A stretch of DNA of 64,000 nt from Pseudomonas guineae (GTDB lineage Bacteria; Pseudomonadota; Gammaproteobacteria; Pseudomonadales; Pseudomonadaceae). The stretch spans positions 1,798,001 to 1,862,000 of the forward strand of contig NZ_FOQL01000001.1 in NCBI RefSeq assembly GCF_900113745.1, given 5' to 3'. How positions within the stretch are numbered: position 1 is the first letter of the stretch; each line of letters begins with the position of its first letter. The position numbers and the translations under genes were made by a program. Under the pieces are notes generated by a model. The model worked only from the letters and a program-made list of their open reading frames with translations. It ran no database searches and was not told where the DNA came from. Shown here in pieces: positions 54,909 through 64,000 of this stretch.

Positions 54909-56498
54909 TCAATGAGTGCGCTGATTCCCCCAGAATTGGGCGGCTAGAAATTGCAGGCGTTCGGCCAGTTCAGCGAATTGTTGGGCGCTGTTGCGGCTCT
55001 GGTGGCTGGCTGTAACGCTGATCTCGTTGGCTTCGCGAATAGTGCAGAGATTGCGTTGAATATCGTCGCCCACGACACTTTGCTGCTCAACGGCCGCGGC
55101 AATCTGCATGCTCATGTCGCTAATCTGCGTAACCCGTTGGTTGATTCCACTCAAGGCCTGGCTTGCCTGTAATGCCTGCTCGACACTGCTCTGCGCCTGC
55201 GACTGGCTGCGCTCCATCATCACTACGGCATCACGCGTGCCCAGTTGCAGGGCCTGGATGATGCTATGGATTTTCGCCGTGGATTGCTGGGTGCGCTGCG
55301 CCAGGCCGCGTACCTCATCGGCGACCACGGCAAAGCCCCGGCCGGTTTCGCCGGCACGCGCCGCCTCAATCGCTGCGTTGAGTGCCAGCAGGTTAGTTTG
55401 CTCGGCAATGCCCTGGATCACGTCGAGCACCTGGTTGATGTCCTGGCTGTGCAGCTCCAGCTGCTGGATCACCTGATGGCCCTGCGACACTTCCACGGCC
55501 AATGAACTGATTTGTTGGCGTGTCTGTTCGACCAGCTGTAACCCACTGCTGGTTTCCAGGTCGGCTTCACTGGCAGCGCTGGCGCTGAGCTGTGCATGGC
55601 GCGCCACTTCCTGCACGCTGGCGGCCATCTGGCCAATGGCGCTGGCCACCTGTTCGGTTTCTGACTGTTGCTGCAGGCTGGCCTGACTGCTGCAATCTAC
55701 GGCGGCGGCCATCTCTACCGCCTCCTGGCTGAGCTGCCGCGCCGAATCGGCGATGCGCCCGACCACCGCGCCTGCCTCGGCCTTAAGGCTGTGCAAGGCA
55801 AATGCGATCTGTCCGAACTCATCACGTCGGCCGCTATATACCCATTGGCTGAGGGGGTTGTTGGCAATTGCCTGAGCTTGCTGATGCAGCTGGCGTAATG
55901 GCCGCAGGGCGAGCTTCACGCCCAGCGCCAGCAAACCTGCCAGGCCGACTCCGGCGCTTATAGCGGTCAGCCACGGCAGGCTATTCGTGATGCCGAGTAG
56001 GCTGGCGCTGCTCAGCACCGGCAGCGCCAGCAGCAGGCTCAGTCGGCTGTCCAGCGCGAGGCGAGGCAGCCGCAATTGCGCAGGGTTATGACCGGCACTG
56101 AGCTGGGCATACAGCGTTTCGGCGCGGGCAATACGCTCCGGTGTGGTTCGCGTGCGCACCGATTGGTATTCCACGGTCTGGCCGTTACGCACCACCGGTG
56201 TAGCGTAAGCGCTGACCCAGTAGTGGTCGCCATTCTTACAGCGGTTTTTCACCAGTCCCATCCAGGCCTGGCCAGCTTTCAGGGTTTGCCACATCTCGCT
56301 AAAGGCTGCTGGCGGCATGTCGGGATGGCGCACGATATTGTGGTTTTTAGCCTGTAGCTCTTCGTTTTGAAAGCCACTGATGGCGATGAAGTCGGGGTTG
56401 GTGTAGCTGATGGCACCTTTCAGATCGGTGGTGGAGAGGATGTTGGCGTGGACGGGGACATCGACTTCACGCTGGCTGACGGGCAGATTTATTTTCAT
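54909..56498 (-). CDS. Aer-like PAS methyl-accepting chemotaxis protein
   Basis: This is an energy- or redox-taxis type receptor. The 529-residue protein begins with a PAS domain ([60 protein letters not shown]), the arrangement of Aer, which binds FAD there. A membrane hairpin follows ([18 protein letters not shown] and [13 protein letters not shown], about 155-200), then HAMP and the signalling domain. Its tip [19 protein letters not shown] is the conserved CheA/CheW-binding hairpin. No CheR-docking pentapeptide is seen at the C-terminus. The ATG overlaps the stop of the GGDEF-EAL gene as ATGA, so the two are translated together. Confidence 0.92.
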   Translation of the reverse strand: MKINLPVSQREVDVPVHANILSTTDLKGAISYTNPDFIAISGFQNEELQAKNHNIVRHPDMPPAAFSEMWQTLKAGQAWMGLVKNRCKNGDHYWVSAYATPVVRNGQTVEYQSVRTRTTPERIARAETLYAQLSAGHNPAQLRLPRLALDSRLSLLLALPVLSSASLLGITNSLPWLTAISAGVGLAGLLALGVKLALRPLRQLHQQAQAIANNPLSQWVYSGRRDEFGQIAFALHSLKAEAGAVVGRIADSARQLSQEAVEMAAAVDCSSQASLQQQSETEQVASAIGQMAASVQEVARHAQLSASAASEADLETSSGLQLVEQTRQQISSLAVEVSQGHQVIQQLELHSQDINQVLDVIQGIAEQTNLLALNAAIEAARAGETGRGFAVVADEVRGLAQRTQQSTAKIHSIIQALQLGTRDAVVMMERSQSQAQSSVEQALQASQALSGINQRVTQISDMSMQIAAAVEQQSVVGDDIQRNLCTIREANEISVTASHQSRNSAQQFAELAERLQFLAAQFWGNQRTH

Positions 56499-58744
56499 TG
56501 TTCTGTCGGCTCTTCAAGTGATGCGTGGGAGGTGCTCGTGGTGCACCGCTCATCAGGGGCAGCGATGAACTGGTGGTGTAATTCAGTCGCTGATAGAGGC
56601 CGGCTAAACCAGTATCCCTGGGCCATGTGGCAGCCTTGAGCACGCAGAAAATCCAGGTGATCAGCGCGCTCAACTCCCTCGGCGACAACCTCTAACCCCA
56701 GGCTCTGACCAAGACCGATAATCGCCCGGCTGATCGCCGTCAGTTCGGCATTCTCTGGTGCGCCACTGATGAAGCTTCTGTCGACTTTAAGGATGTGCAG
56801 GGGGAAGCGCTTGAGATAACCGAGGGAGGAATAACCGGTGCCGAAATCATCCAGCGCAAGCCGCACACCGAGGCTGGCCAGGGCGCGCAGAGTGATCAGG
56901 GTGGCGGTGCTGTCCTCAAGTAACTGACTTTCGGTGATTTCCAAGATCAGGTCGGTCGCGGCCAGGCCACTGTCGTGGAGGATCTCGCTGAGGCGTCCGA
57001 CAAAGTTCTCTTGCAGCAACTGCCGGCTGGAGAGGTTCACCGCGCAATGCAGGTGGGGTTGCCCTGCCAATTGCCAGGTGCGGACCTGACGACAGGCCTG
57101 ACTCAGGACCCAGTCACCGACGGAGACGATGTCGCCTGAATCTTCCAGTGAGGCAATAAAGTCCAGCGGCGGGACCAAGGTTGTGCCGCGCTGCCAGCGC
57201 AGTAGAGCCTCGACCCCGACGATGCGTGTGCTGTGTTGCTCGATGCACAGGATGGGCTGGAAATGCAGCACAAATTCGTCACGCGCCAGTGCCTGGCTGA
57301 GCGCGCTTTGCAGCTCCAGTTGGTAGTGCGCATTAACCTGCAGTTCCTCACTAAAGCGGGCGAATTGCGCCTTGCCTGCCTGTTTGGCCTGATACAGGGC
57401 GAGATCGGCGGCCTGTAAGGCATCCTGTGAGGCATCACTGGGCTGCAAGGCCGTGATGCCGATGCTGGCGCTGATCACCAAGGTTTGCCCGGCCAGGTGT
57501 AATGGCAGGTGCAGGCTGTCGAGCATACGTTGCGCGACCTGCTCGGCATCTTCGGTGCAGGCCAGATCGGTGAGCAGAACGACGAATTCATCACCGCCAA
57601 AACGGCAGAGGTGATCGCCAGGGCGCAGGCAATGGGTGAGACGTCGACTGACTTCAATCAGTACTTGATCGCCGCAGTTGTGGCCAAGGCTGTCGTTGAT
57701 CAGTTTGAAGCGGTCGAGGTCGATAAACAGCAAGGCCGCCTCTCGTGCGCCACTGTGGTTCAACTGTTGCAGGGCTTGTGGCAGCAGTTCATCGAGGCGC
57801 AGGCGATTACCCAGTCCGGTTAATGGGTCGTGGCGGGCGGCATGCAGCAGCTGCTGTTCGATGGCCTTGCGTGCGCTGATGTCGCTTTGTGAGCCGGCTA
57901 TGCGTTGCTGGCCGCTGGCGTCGGTCTCGACCACGCCACGGGCCAGTACCCACAGGTAGTCACCGTTACTGCAGCGGATGCGGTACTCGTGATGCAGCAG
58001 CGGGCTATTGCCGCTGCGATGCGCTTCAATGGCCTGGCGCAGAGCGGGCAGGTCGTCCGGATGCACGCGGTTAAGCCAGCTGGCACTGCTTTCGCCCAGG
58101 CTGTCGCGATCAAGGCCGAGCATGGCTGCCCAGCGGGTTGAGACATACAGGCGGTCGTGCCCCAGGTGCCAATCCCAGACGCCATCGTTGGCGCCGCGCA
58201 AGGCCCGGGCAAAACGCGCTTCGCTGTCTTCCAGCGCTTTGCGTTGCGCGGCGCTGTAGGTATCGATGGCCAAGGTCATGTCGAAGAACACTGCCTTGAG
58301 CAGGCTGGCGTACATCGCCTGGTTAGGGTGCCCGTCAAACAGCGCGGTGAGTATCTCGTCGAGGTACAGCCGGTAGCCGGCCAGGTACCATTTGAGTTCG
58401 ATCCCAGCCAGTTGATGGACCAGGCCAATACGCAGGCGGCTGGCGACATAATCGGCGTCGTAAGGACCGCGCCACAGCCGTTGGTAGTAGGCCTGCTGGC
58501 TGTGTTTGAGACGCTGCAGAGTGCTCGCATTGCTGATCAGGCTGGCGGGCCCAGGAAAGCGCTCTAGGTGTTGGTAAAGGCGCTCGGTAAAAGCCTGCTG
58601 GATGCTGCTCACGCTGTCGGCGGCGGCATTCAGGCAGTCGGCGTCACTGCTCTGCCAATCCAGCAGGTTACGCCGCTGGTGAATCTCCTGGCGGTTGAGT
58701 CCGATACGTTGTATCAGCTCGTCGAGTGCAGTAGCTGAGCCCAT
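56495..58744 (-). CDS. Globin-coupled PAS-GGDEF-EAL c-di-GMP enzyme
   Basis: This is a predicted heme-based gas (O2) sensor that makes or breaks c-di-GMP. The 749-residue protein has an N-terminal sensor globin (about 1-165) with proximal His110 in [24 protein letters not shown] domain (about 185-310; [20 protein letters not shown]) comes next. The GGDEF domain has an intact RFGGDEFV loop. The EAL domain has [34 protein letters not shown] and VAEGVE. Both active sites look competent, so the net activity is unknown. Start ATG 58744 has AGGAAAAG. It is cotranslated with the Aer-like receptor, linking oxygen sensing to motility. Confidence 0.9.
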   Translation of the reverse strand: MGSATALDELIQRIGLNRQEIHQRRNLLDWQSSDADCLNAAADSVSSIQQAFTERLYQHLERFPGPASLISNASTLQRLKHSQQAYYQRLWRGPYDADYVASRLRIGLVHQLAGIELKWYLAGYRLYLDEILTALFDGHPNQAMYASLLKAVFFDMTLAIDTYSAAQRKALEDSEARFARALRGANDGVWDWHLGHDRLYVSTRWAAMLGLDRDSLGESSASWLNRVHPDDLPALRQAIEAHRSGNSPLLHHEYRIRCSNGDYLWVLARGVVETDASGQQRIAGSQSDISARKAIEQQLLHAARHDPLTGLGNRLRLDELLPQALQQLNHSGAREAALLFIDLDRFKLINDSLGHNCGDQVLIEVSRRLTHCLRPGDHLCRFGGDEFVVLLTDLACTEDAEQVAQRMLDSLHLPLHLAGQTLVISASIGITALQPSDASQDALQAADLALYQAKQAGKAQFARFSEELQVNAHYQLELQSALSQALARDEFVLHFQPILCIEQHSTRIVGVEALLRWQRGTTLVPPLDFIASLEDSGDIVSVGDWVLSQACRQVRTWQLAGQPHLHCAVNLSSRQLLQENFVGRLSEILHDSGLAATDLILEITESQLLEDSTATLITLRALASLGVRLALDDFGTGYSSLGYLKRFPLHILKVDRSFISGAPENAELTAISRAIIGLGQSLGLEVVAEGVERADHLDFLRAQGCHMAQGYWFSRPLSATELHHQFIAAPDERCTTSTSHASLEEPTEQ

Positions 58745-58773
58745 GTTCTTTTCCTGTTGCTATTTTTAGGCAT

Positions 58774-58824
58774 AAAAAAAGCGCCGACCACCACGTTCAT
58801 GAAGAACATGCTGGTTCGGCGCTT
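58774..58824 (-). terminator. Rho-independent terminator after the small gene at 58902
   Basis: On the minus strand a long stem with AAGCGCCGAACCA and GGTCGGCGCTT arms is followed by seven T residues (58774-58780). It ends transcription from the small gene before the globin-GGDEF-EAL gene. Confidence 0.85.
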
Positions 58825-58901
58825 CGTCTTGCAGGCCCTGTGTCCTGCCCGGCAAAGCCGGTTCCCGCTGTGGCGGAACCTACTGGCCCAACACTTCTAC
58901 C

Positions 58902-59213
58902 CTATTCCCCATGGGCTGACAATTCCTCGAGCAGTTGCTCCAAGCGCTTGCGTAGCTCAGCCAGCTCACGAGATTTAAAGGCATGGCGGGTGCGTATCAG
59001 CGTTTCCACAGCATCGAGTAATGCCGTTTGTACCCGGCCTTCTGGCCCCAGTGGTGCTGGGTCGAGCCACCGGCACAAAGGCGCTTGGCTGCAGTCATTT
59101 GGGCTGCAGATGACTTCTGCAGCGGTCTGCTGGCTGTCCAGCCACTGACGCAGTAAAGGGCCCAGAGAGCGCTCTGTGCAGATGATCAGCGGAGTGGGGT
59201 CAGTGGTATGCAT
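58902..59213 (-). CDS. Conserved hypothetical protein upstream of recC
   Basis: This is a 103-residue soluble protein of unknown function. The first half is globular (PLIICTERSLGPLLRQWLDS) with three Cys (CTER, CSPN, CSQA/CRW). The second half is one long charged helix (LLDAVETLIRTRHAFKSREL, AELRKRLEQLLEEL) likely to form a coiled coil. I chose ATG 59213 (MHTTDPTPL); no clear ribosome-binding site precedes it, and an upstream start at 59252 is open. It diverges from recC and has its own terminator, which supports it as a real gene. Confidence 0.7.
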   Translation of the reverse strand: MHTTDPTPLIICTERSLGPLLRQWLDSQQTAAEVICSPNDCSQAPLCRWLDPAPLGPEGRVQTALLDAVETLIRTRHAFKSRELAELRKRLEQLLEELSAHGE

Positions 59214-59347
59214 AAGTGATGGCACTTTAACGTCACGCCTGGCTGAAACCATTGATCCATATCAAGTGCCTCGGTAGCACAGGGATACCTGCCGAGGTGC
59301 TGGGTGAGCTGCTAACCTAGCGTCCTCGACAGACTGCCGGTTACCCG

Positions 59348-62300
59348 ATGCTCAGCCTTTACCACGCCCCCGACCTTGAAACCCTTGGCGAGCTGGCCAC
59401 CCGTTTATTGGCCACGCCGATGCGTGAGCCGTTTGCCCCGGCCTTGGTCGTCGTGCCGAGCCAGGGCATGGGTCGCTGGCTGACGTTGGAGCTGGCGCGC
59501 AAGCAGGGCATTGCCATGCAGCTGGAGGTGCAGCTGCCGGCCAAGTTTGTCTGGGACTTGTCGCGCCTGTGTCTGGGCCAACTGCCGGAGCAGTCCGCCT
59601 TCAGCCCCAGCAGCCTGAGCTGGCGCTTGTATGACTGGCTGTGCGAGCCCGAACAACTGGCGCAGGCGCCGCGCTTGGCGCACTACCTGGACGGTGGCGA
59701 TGAACGTCGCCGGCTGTCGTTGGCCGTAAAGATCGCCGATGTGTTCGACCAATACCTGCTGTATCGCGACGACTGGCTGGCTGCCTGGGAGCGCAACAAG
59801 CTGCTCGACCTCGGCACGGATGAAGCCTGGCAGGCACTGCTCTGGCGCGAGCTGACTAAAGACGGCCATCCACACCGCGCCCGCTTGCTTGAAGACTTGC
59901 TGGCGCGGCTTTACGACGCCGCGCCGATCAACGCTCTGCCCGAGCGCGTGCTGATCTTCGGCATCAGCTCCCTGCCGCCGCATCATATGCGTGTGCTGGA
60001 AGGCCTGGCGCGGCACACCGAAGTGGTAATTTTCGCCCTCAACCCCTGTCGAGAGGCCTGGGGAGAAATTCGCGATATCCGCGAGTTGGCGCGGCAGCCG
60101 CAAAGCGCAGCGGCTAATCAAGAGCTGAGCCCGGATGACTGGTATCTGGATGTCGGCCACCCGTTATTGGCCAGCCTCGGTAAGCAGGGCCGCGACTTCT
60201 TCGACAGCCTATTCAGCCTGGCCTCCAGCGAAGGCAGTCAGGAAGTCGGCCTGTATTCCGAGGACGCCGACCTGCACGACACCAGCCTGCTGCAAGCGTT
60301 GCAGAACGACATTTTGCGTCTGCATACCCGGCAGCCGGATGAGCGCCTGCAGCTGCGCGACGACGACCGTTCGCTGGAGCTGCACATCGCCCACTCGCCG
60401 CTGCGTGAAGTGGAAATCCTGCATGACCAACTGCTCGCCCGCTTTGCTGCCGAGCCTGAACTGACCCCCGATCAAGTGGTGGTGCTGACCCCGGATATCG
60501 AGCGTTATGCGCCCTATATCGAAGCGGTGTTCGCCCCGCGTGAAGGCGTGCCGCGCGTGCCATTTAGCCTGGCCGACCGCAGCCTGCGTGCGGAGATTCC
60601 GCTGATCGAGGCGTTTCTCAGCCTGCTGGCGCTGCCAGACAGTCGCTTTACCGCCGAAGAGGTGCTCGCCCTACTGGAGCAGCCCGCCGTCGCCCGTCGT
60701 GCCGGGATTGAAGCCGAAGACCTGAGCCTGCTGCGCGACTGGTTGCGCGAGGCCGGTATTCGCTGGGGCCGCGATGATGCACACCGCGAGCAACTGGGCT
60801 TGCCGGCCGATGCTGCGTTTACCTGGCGACAAGGGTTGGATCGTCTGCTGCTGGGCTTTGCCGCGCCGCCGCAGCTGGCAGGGCTGGCGGCGCCCTTGCT
60901 CGGCAGCAGCTGGCCGCTGGATGCGCTGGAAGGTGCTCGCGCGCAATTGCTCGGTCGCTTGGCCGGCTTTGTCGAGCGCTTGGCCGCGTTGGCGCACAGC
61001 CTGCAACGGCCTCGGGCCTTGGGCGAGTGGGCCGAGTCGCTGCAAGTGCTGATCGATCAGCTATTCGATGAGCGTGAAGCCGGCGACACCTTATTGCTGC
61101 TGTCCAAGGCCTGCGCGGCCCTCAAAGAACAGGGCGATGCCTCGGGCGTTGAGCGGCCGATTGAGCTGGCGTTGATTCGTCAGCAACTGACCGCGGCGTT
61201 GGAGCAAGGCAGTGCGGCGTCGGGCTTTCTCACCGGGGCGGTGACCTTCTGCACCATGGTACCGATGCGCAGCCTGCCGTTTCGTTTGGTCTGCCTACTC
61301 GGACTGGATGACGGCGCGTTGCCACGCCGCACCCCAGCTGCCGGTTTCGACCTGATTGGGCAGAAGCCCCGCCGTGGTGACCGCGCCCGCCGCCTGGATG
61401 ACCGTTATCTGTTGCTGGAGATCCTGCTTTCGGCGCGTGGCGGCTTGTACCTCAGCTATGTCGGGCGAGACCCGCGTAGTAATAAGGAACTACCGCCCTC
61501 GGTGCTGGTTAGCGAGTTGCTCGATGTGGTCGATCTCACCGCAGTATCGACCTGTAGGAGCGAGCTTGCTCGCGATCCGGGCGACGCCGAAACATCGCGA
61601 GCAAGCTCGCTCCTACAAGAGCAAAAAGCCAGCGCCCGCATCACTCATCAGCACCCGCTGCAGCCTTTCGCCCCCGGCAACTTTGCCGGCGACCGCCATG
61701 CCGGTTTTGCCGCCCCTTGGTTTCACGCAGCGCAGCGCCTGAGCCAAGCGGTGGAAAGCGCCGCGCCGTTTGCCAGTGTGTTGGCGGCACCCGATAAAGA
61801 CGGGCTGGGTGACGCTGCGCTGAGCATCGAGCCGAGTCAGCTGATCCATTGCTTCAAACACCCGGCGCGCTACCTGCTGGAGCAGCGCCTCGGCCTGCGT
61901 CTGGCGCAGACAGAAGAAGCCCTCGCCGGTGATGAGCCGTTCAGCATCGAATGGACCAGCCAGCATGGCTTGCGCCAGCTGGCGTTGCAGGCCGTCGAGC
62001 GCGGTTGGAGCGAGCGTCAGGAGCGCGCGGTGGCGGCGGCATCCGGCTGGCTGCCGGTGGGCGAGCTGGGCCAGGCGCACTGGGGGCAGATTCGTGGGCC
62101 GATCCGCGCCTTTGCGCCAACCCTGTTCGACGAGCGCCCGCAGGACGCGGCGCAACCGCTGCTGGTGGATATCGAGCTGGCCGGCGTGCGCATTCACGGC
62201 TGGTTGGATGGGGTGACGAGCGAGGGCCTGTTTGACTATCGCCTGCGCGACCTCGGCGCGTGGGAGCTGGCCCCGTTCTGGCTGCGTCACCTGCTGCTCA

Positions 62301-62704
62301 ATTGCGCCGCCACGCCCGGCATCAGCCGCGAGAGCCGACTGCTGTCGCCAAAACGCGAATGGCGGCTGGGGCCATTGGCGGCTCCCCGGCAACTGCTCGA
62401 ACCCTGGCTCGAAGCCTATAAAAGCGCGCTGTGCGAACCGCTGCCGCTGTTGGCCAAGTGCAGCTATGGCTTCGCCAGCAAATGGCGCAAACCCGGGCGC
62501 AAAGAGCCAATTGACGCCGCCCGCAGCGAGGCGCGATTGATGTGGCAAGGCAATGACTACATGACCGGCGAAGGCCAAGACCCTTGGAATGCCCTGGCCT
62601 TCCGCGACCGCGAACCGCTGGATGAACGCTTTGAGGCGCTCGCCGAACAGCTCTACGGCCCGCCGCTGGACGCCCTGCAAGGCAGTGAAGAGGACGAGGC
62701 ATGA
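59348..62704 (+). CDS. recC: Exodeoxyribonuclease V gamma subunit RecC
   Basis: RecC recognises Chi and splits the strands in the RecBCD double-strand-break repair enzyme. The 1118-residue protein has the usual start MLSLYHAPDLETLGELATRL and conserved VVPSQGMGRWLTLELA and FGISSLPPHHMRVLEGLA. It has a degenerate helicase fold and the C-terminal nuclease-like region. At 61554-61616 the reading frame passes through a complete REPIN, giving about 21 extra residues (CRSELARD ... ETSRASSLLQE) near residue 735. The frame stays open across it. The start is ATG 59348; the stop overlaps recB as ATGA. Confidence 0.93.
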   Translation: MLSLYHAPDLETLGELATRLLATPMREPFAPALVVVPSQGMGRWLTLELARKQGIAMQLEVQLPAKFVWDLSRLCLGQLPEQSAFSPSSLSWRLYDWLCEPEQLAQAPRLAHYLDGGDERRRLSLAVKIADVFDQYLLYRDDWLAAWERNKLLDLGTDEAWQALLWRELTKDGHPHRARLLEDLLARLYDAAPINALPERVLIFGISSLPPHHMRVLEGLARHTEVVIFALNPCREAWGEIRDIRELARQPQSAAANQELSPDDWYLDVGHPLLASLGKQGRDFFDSLFSLASSEGSQEVGLYSEDADLHDTSLLQALQNDILRLHTRQPDERLQLRDDDRSLELHIAHSPLREVEILHDQLLARFAAEPELTPDQVVVLTPDIERYAPYIEAVFAPREGVPRVPFSLADRSLRAEIPLIEAFLSLLALPDSRFTAEEVLALLEQPAVARRAGIEAEDLSLLRDWLREAGIRWGRDDAHREQLGLPADAAFTWRQGLDRLLLGFAAPPQLAGLAAPLLGSSWPLDALEGARAQLLGRLAGFVERLAALAHSLQRPRALGEWAESLQVLIDQLFDEREAGDTLLLLSKACAALKEQGDASGVERPIELALIRQQLTAALEQGSAASGFLTGAVTFCTMVPMRSLPFRLVCLLGLDDGALPRRTPAAGFDLIGQKPRRGDRARRLDDRYLLLEILLSARGGLYLSYVGRDPRSNKELPPSVLVSELLDVVDLTAVSTCRSELARDPGDAETSRASSLLQEQKASARITHQHPLQPFAPGNFAGDRHAGFAAPWFHAAQRLSQAVESAAPFASVLAAPDKDGLGDAALSIEPSQLIHCFKHPARYLLEQRLGLRLAQTEEALAGDEPFSIEWTSQHGLRQLALQAVERGWSERQERAVAAASGWLPVGELGQAHWGQIRGPIRAFAPTLFDERPQDAAQPLLVDIELAGVRIHGWLDGVTSEGLFDYRLRDLGAWELAPFWLRHLLLNCAATPGISRESRLLSPKREWRLGPLAAPRQLLEPWLEAYKSALCEPLPLLAKCSYGFASKWRKPGRKEPIDAARSEARLMWQGNDYMTGEGQDPWNALAFRDREPLDERFEALAEQLYGPPLDALQGSEEDEA
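61554..61616. repeat. REPIN (two inverted REP sequences) inside recC
   Basis: A 23-base REP (GTAGGAGCGAGCTTGCTCGC + GAT, 61554-61576) and its exact reverse complement (61594-61616) flank a 17-base spacer. This is the common Pseudomonas REP doublet, mobilised by RAYT transposases and normally found between genes. Here the whole element is in frame and translated. No RAYT gene is in the window. Confidence 0.95.
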
Positions 62705-64000
62705 GTGGCGCTGTGTTAAACCTATTGCAAGACAGCTTTAGCGGCCGCTCGCTGATCGAGGCCAGCGCCGGCACCGGCAAAACCTGGACGCTGACCGCGC
62801 TGTACGCCCGCCTGTTGCTGGAAAAGCAGCTCAGCGTTAGCCAGATTCTGGTGGTGACCTTTACCACCGCCGCCACCGCCGAGCTGCGCGAGCGCATCCG
62901 TAAGCGTTTGGCCGAACTGCTGGCGGTGTACGACAACGGCCCGGGAAACGACAAGCTGCTCAACCAGTTGCACGCGCAGCACTCGGACGAGGCCAGCCAT
63001 CGTCGGCTGCTGCTGGCCGTGCACGGCTTTGACGAGGCGGCAATTTTCACTATTCACGGTTTCTGCCAGCGCGCCTTGCAGGATGCCGCGTTCGAGGCCG
63101 GTGGCGATTTCGACAACGAACTGACCCACGACGACCGCGAGATTATCGACGCGCTGCTCGCCGACCTCTGGCGGCATGAGCTGGCAGCGGCCGAGCCGGA
63201 GTGGGCGGCGTTTCTGGTGCAGCAGAAAATCACCCCGCAAAGCTTGCGTCAGCGCCTGCGCAATCACCTCGGCAAACCTTACTTGCGCATCGAGCCGCAG
63301 CCGGGCACGCACAGCGACATGGCGGCGCTGCGCGCTGCCTGGCAACAGGCGCAGCGTCTCTGGCAGGGCGAAAGTGCGGCTTGGCTGGCCCAGCTGAAAG
63401 CCTTCGACGGCTTCAAAAGCAATATGTGCAACCCGGCCAAGCTGGGCGTTTGGCAGGCCGAGTTGGACGGTTATTTCAGCGATGCTGCCGCGCTGTTCAG
63501 CAAAACCGAAGCACACCGCCGCCTGGCTCGTGAAGGGCTGACCAAGGCCAGCAAGAAGGGCTGCGACGCGCCGGCCAATCCTCTGGCTGCTGCGCTGCAA
63601 GAGCTGTGTGATGCCCTGGATGCGGCGCAGCCAGAAGCCGAACAACGCCTGATCGACCTGCAAGTCCGCCTGATCGGCCAGCTCAACGAGCAACTGCCCG
63701 CGCGCAAGGCGGCGCAGCGTCTGTTGGCCTTCGATGACCTGCTCAACAAGCTGCAGCAGGCGTTACAGGGCGAGGGCGGCGAGCACTTGGCGACCACCTT
63801 GCGCACGCAATACCCGGTGGCGCTGATCGATGAGTTTCAGGACACCGACCCGGTGCAGTACCGGGTGTTTCATCGCATCTATCAGGACGCCGGCGACCTG
63901 TGTTTTGTTGGCGATCCGAAACAGGCGATTTACGCCTTCCGTGGCGCTGATCTAGCGACCTATCTGCACGCGCGCAGCGAGGCGGCGCGCCAATACAGCC
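62701..64000 (+). CDS. recB: Exodeoxyribonuclease V beta subunit RecB (3' end outside window)
   Basis: RecB is the 3'-5' helicase and nuclease subunit of RecBCD. The first 433 codons are visible. They include the UvrD-type Walker A (EASAGTGKTWTLTALYARLL), motif Ia (VVTFTTAATAELRERIRKRL), FTIHGFCQRAL and motif II (LIDEFQDTDPVQYRVFH). Motif III (VGDPKQAIYAFRGADL) is followed by the window edge. All helicase motifs seen are intact. The ATG overlaps the recC stop (ATGA). recD would be expected downstream. Confidence 0.95.
   Translation, partial: MSGAVLNLLQDSFSGRSLIEASAGTGKTWTLTALYARLLLEKQLSVSQILVVTFTTAATAELRERIRKRLAELLAVYDNGPGNDKLLNQLHAQHSDEASHRRLLLAVHGFDEAAIFTIHGFCQRALQDAAFEAGGDFDNELTHDDREIIDALLADLWRHELAAAEPEWAAFLVQQKITPQSLRQRLRNHLGKPYLRIEPQPGTHSDMAALRAAWQQAQRLWQGESAAWLAQLKAFDGFKSNMCNPAKLGVWQAELDGYFSDAAALFSKTEAHRRLAREGLTKASKKGCDAPANPLAAALQELCDALDAAQPEAEQRLIDLQVRLIGQLNEQLPARKAAQRLLAFDDLLNKLQQALQGEGGEHLATTLRTQYPVALIDEFQDTDPVQYRVFHRIYQDAGDLCFVGDPKQAIYAFRGADLATYLHARSEAARQYS

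Noticed and set aside
61613..63693. Long minus-strand reading frames opposite recC and recB
   Set aside because: No domain motifs; the composition is that of high-G+C antisense frames.

Overview
The window is a chromosomal segment of a Pseudomonas (sensu lato) species of moderate to high G+C. The evidence is gene order. From memory of P. aeruginosa PAO1, the first 29 kb (metI-metN, a lipoprotein, znuBC/zur/znuA, thrB, DUF2782, polA, an ErsA-type sRNA, ysxC, cytochromes c5 and c4, dsbA, an EEP nuclease, dgcH, marC-like, ampDh2, kinB, algB, and DUF1328 with an Ivy-type gene) follow the PA5504-PA5481 block. Local insertions are an amidase where PAO1 has nrdJab, a photolyase, and an NCS2 nucleobase permease. 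No rRNA, tRNA, CRISPR array or intact insertion sequence was seen. The window cuts metI at its left edge and recB at its right edge.

Region by region. 1-5.4 kb: methionine uptake and zinc uptake, with a Zur box between the divergent zur and znuA genes. 5.6-12.8 kb: amidase, homoserine kinase, DNA polymerase I, a sigma-E/AlgU-type promoter driving an ErsA-like sRNA, and the YsxC GTPase. 13-20.6 kb: periplasmic cytochromes, DsbA, a nuclease, a diguanylate cyclase, a photolyase, a MarC protein and a periplasmic amidase. 20.8-29 kb: nucleobase permease, KinB/AlgB, then two transcription units (BON / PA2169-family / DUF1328 / Ivy-like, and DUF1328 / Ivy-like). Each unit is preceded by a canonical -24/-12 sigma-54 promoter and a pair of palindromic upstream sites in the same geometry. 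AlgB, encoded beside them, is an NtrC-type activator and the obvious candidate regulator.

29-36.5 kb: an SpmA/SpmB-like membrane protein, a DUF5924 membrane protein, a 1.3-kb decayed stretch with an AraC-family pseudogene, and a TAXI-type TRAP transporter. 36.8-45.4 kb: an orphan type VI secretion cargo module (hcp, vgrG, DUF4123 adaptor, 1140-residue VasX-like effector, two small membrane proteins that are immunity candidates). It is preceded by three long perfect inverted repeats and ends in AT-rich DNA. 45.3-53 kb: plcB with a parvulin-like foldase and a partner protein, then an AttEFGH-like ABC export module and DUF2237. 53-59 kb: a Na/Pi cotransporter homologue, an Aer-like chemoreceptor translationally coupled to a globin-PAS-GGDEF-EAL protein, and a small hypothetical gene. 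59.3-64 kb: recC, carrying a REPIN inside its reading frame, and the start of recB.

The strongest candidates for new biology are the paired sigma-54/UAS promoters next to algB with their duplicated lysozyme-inhibitor cassette, and the T6SS effector with its AT-rich putative immunity genes. Functional assignments rest on motifs and gene order read by eye; no database search was run.
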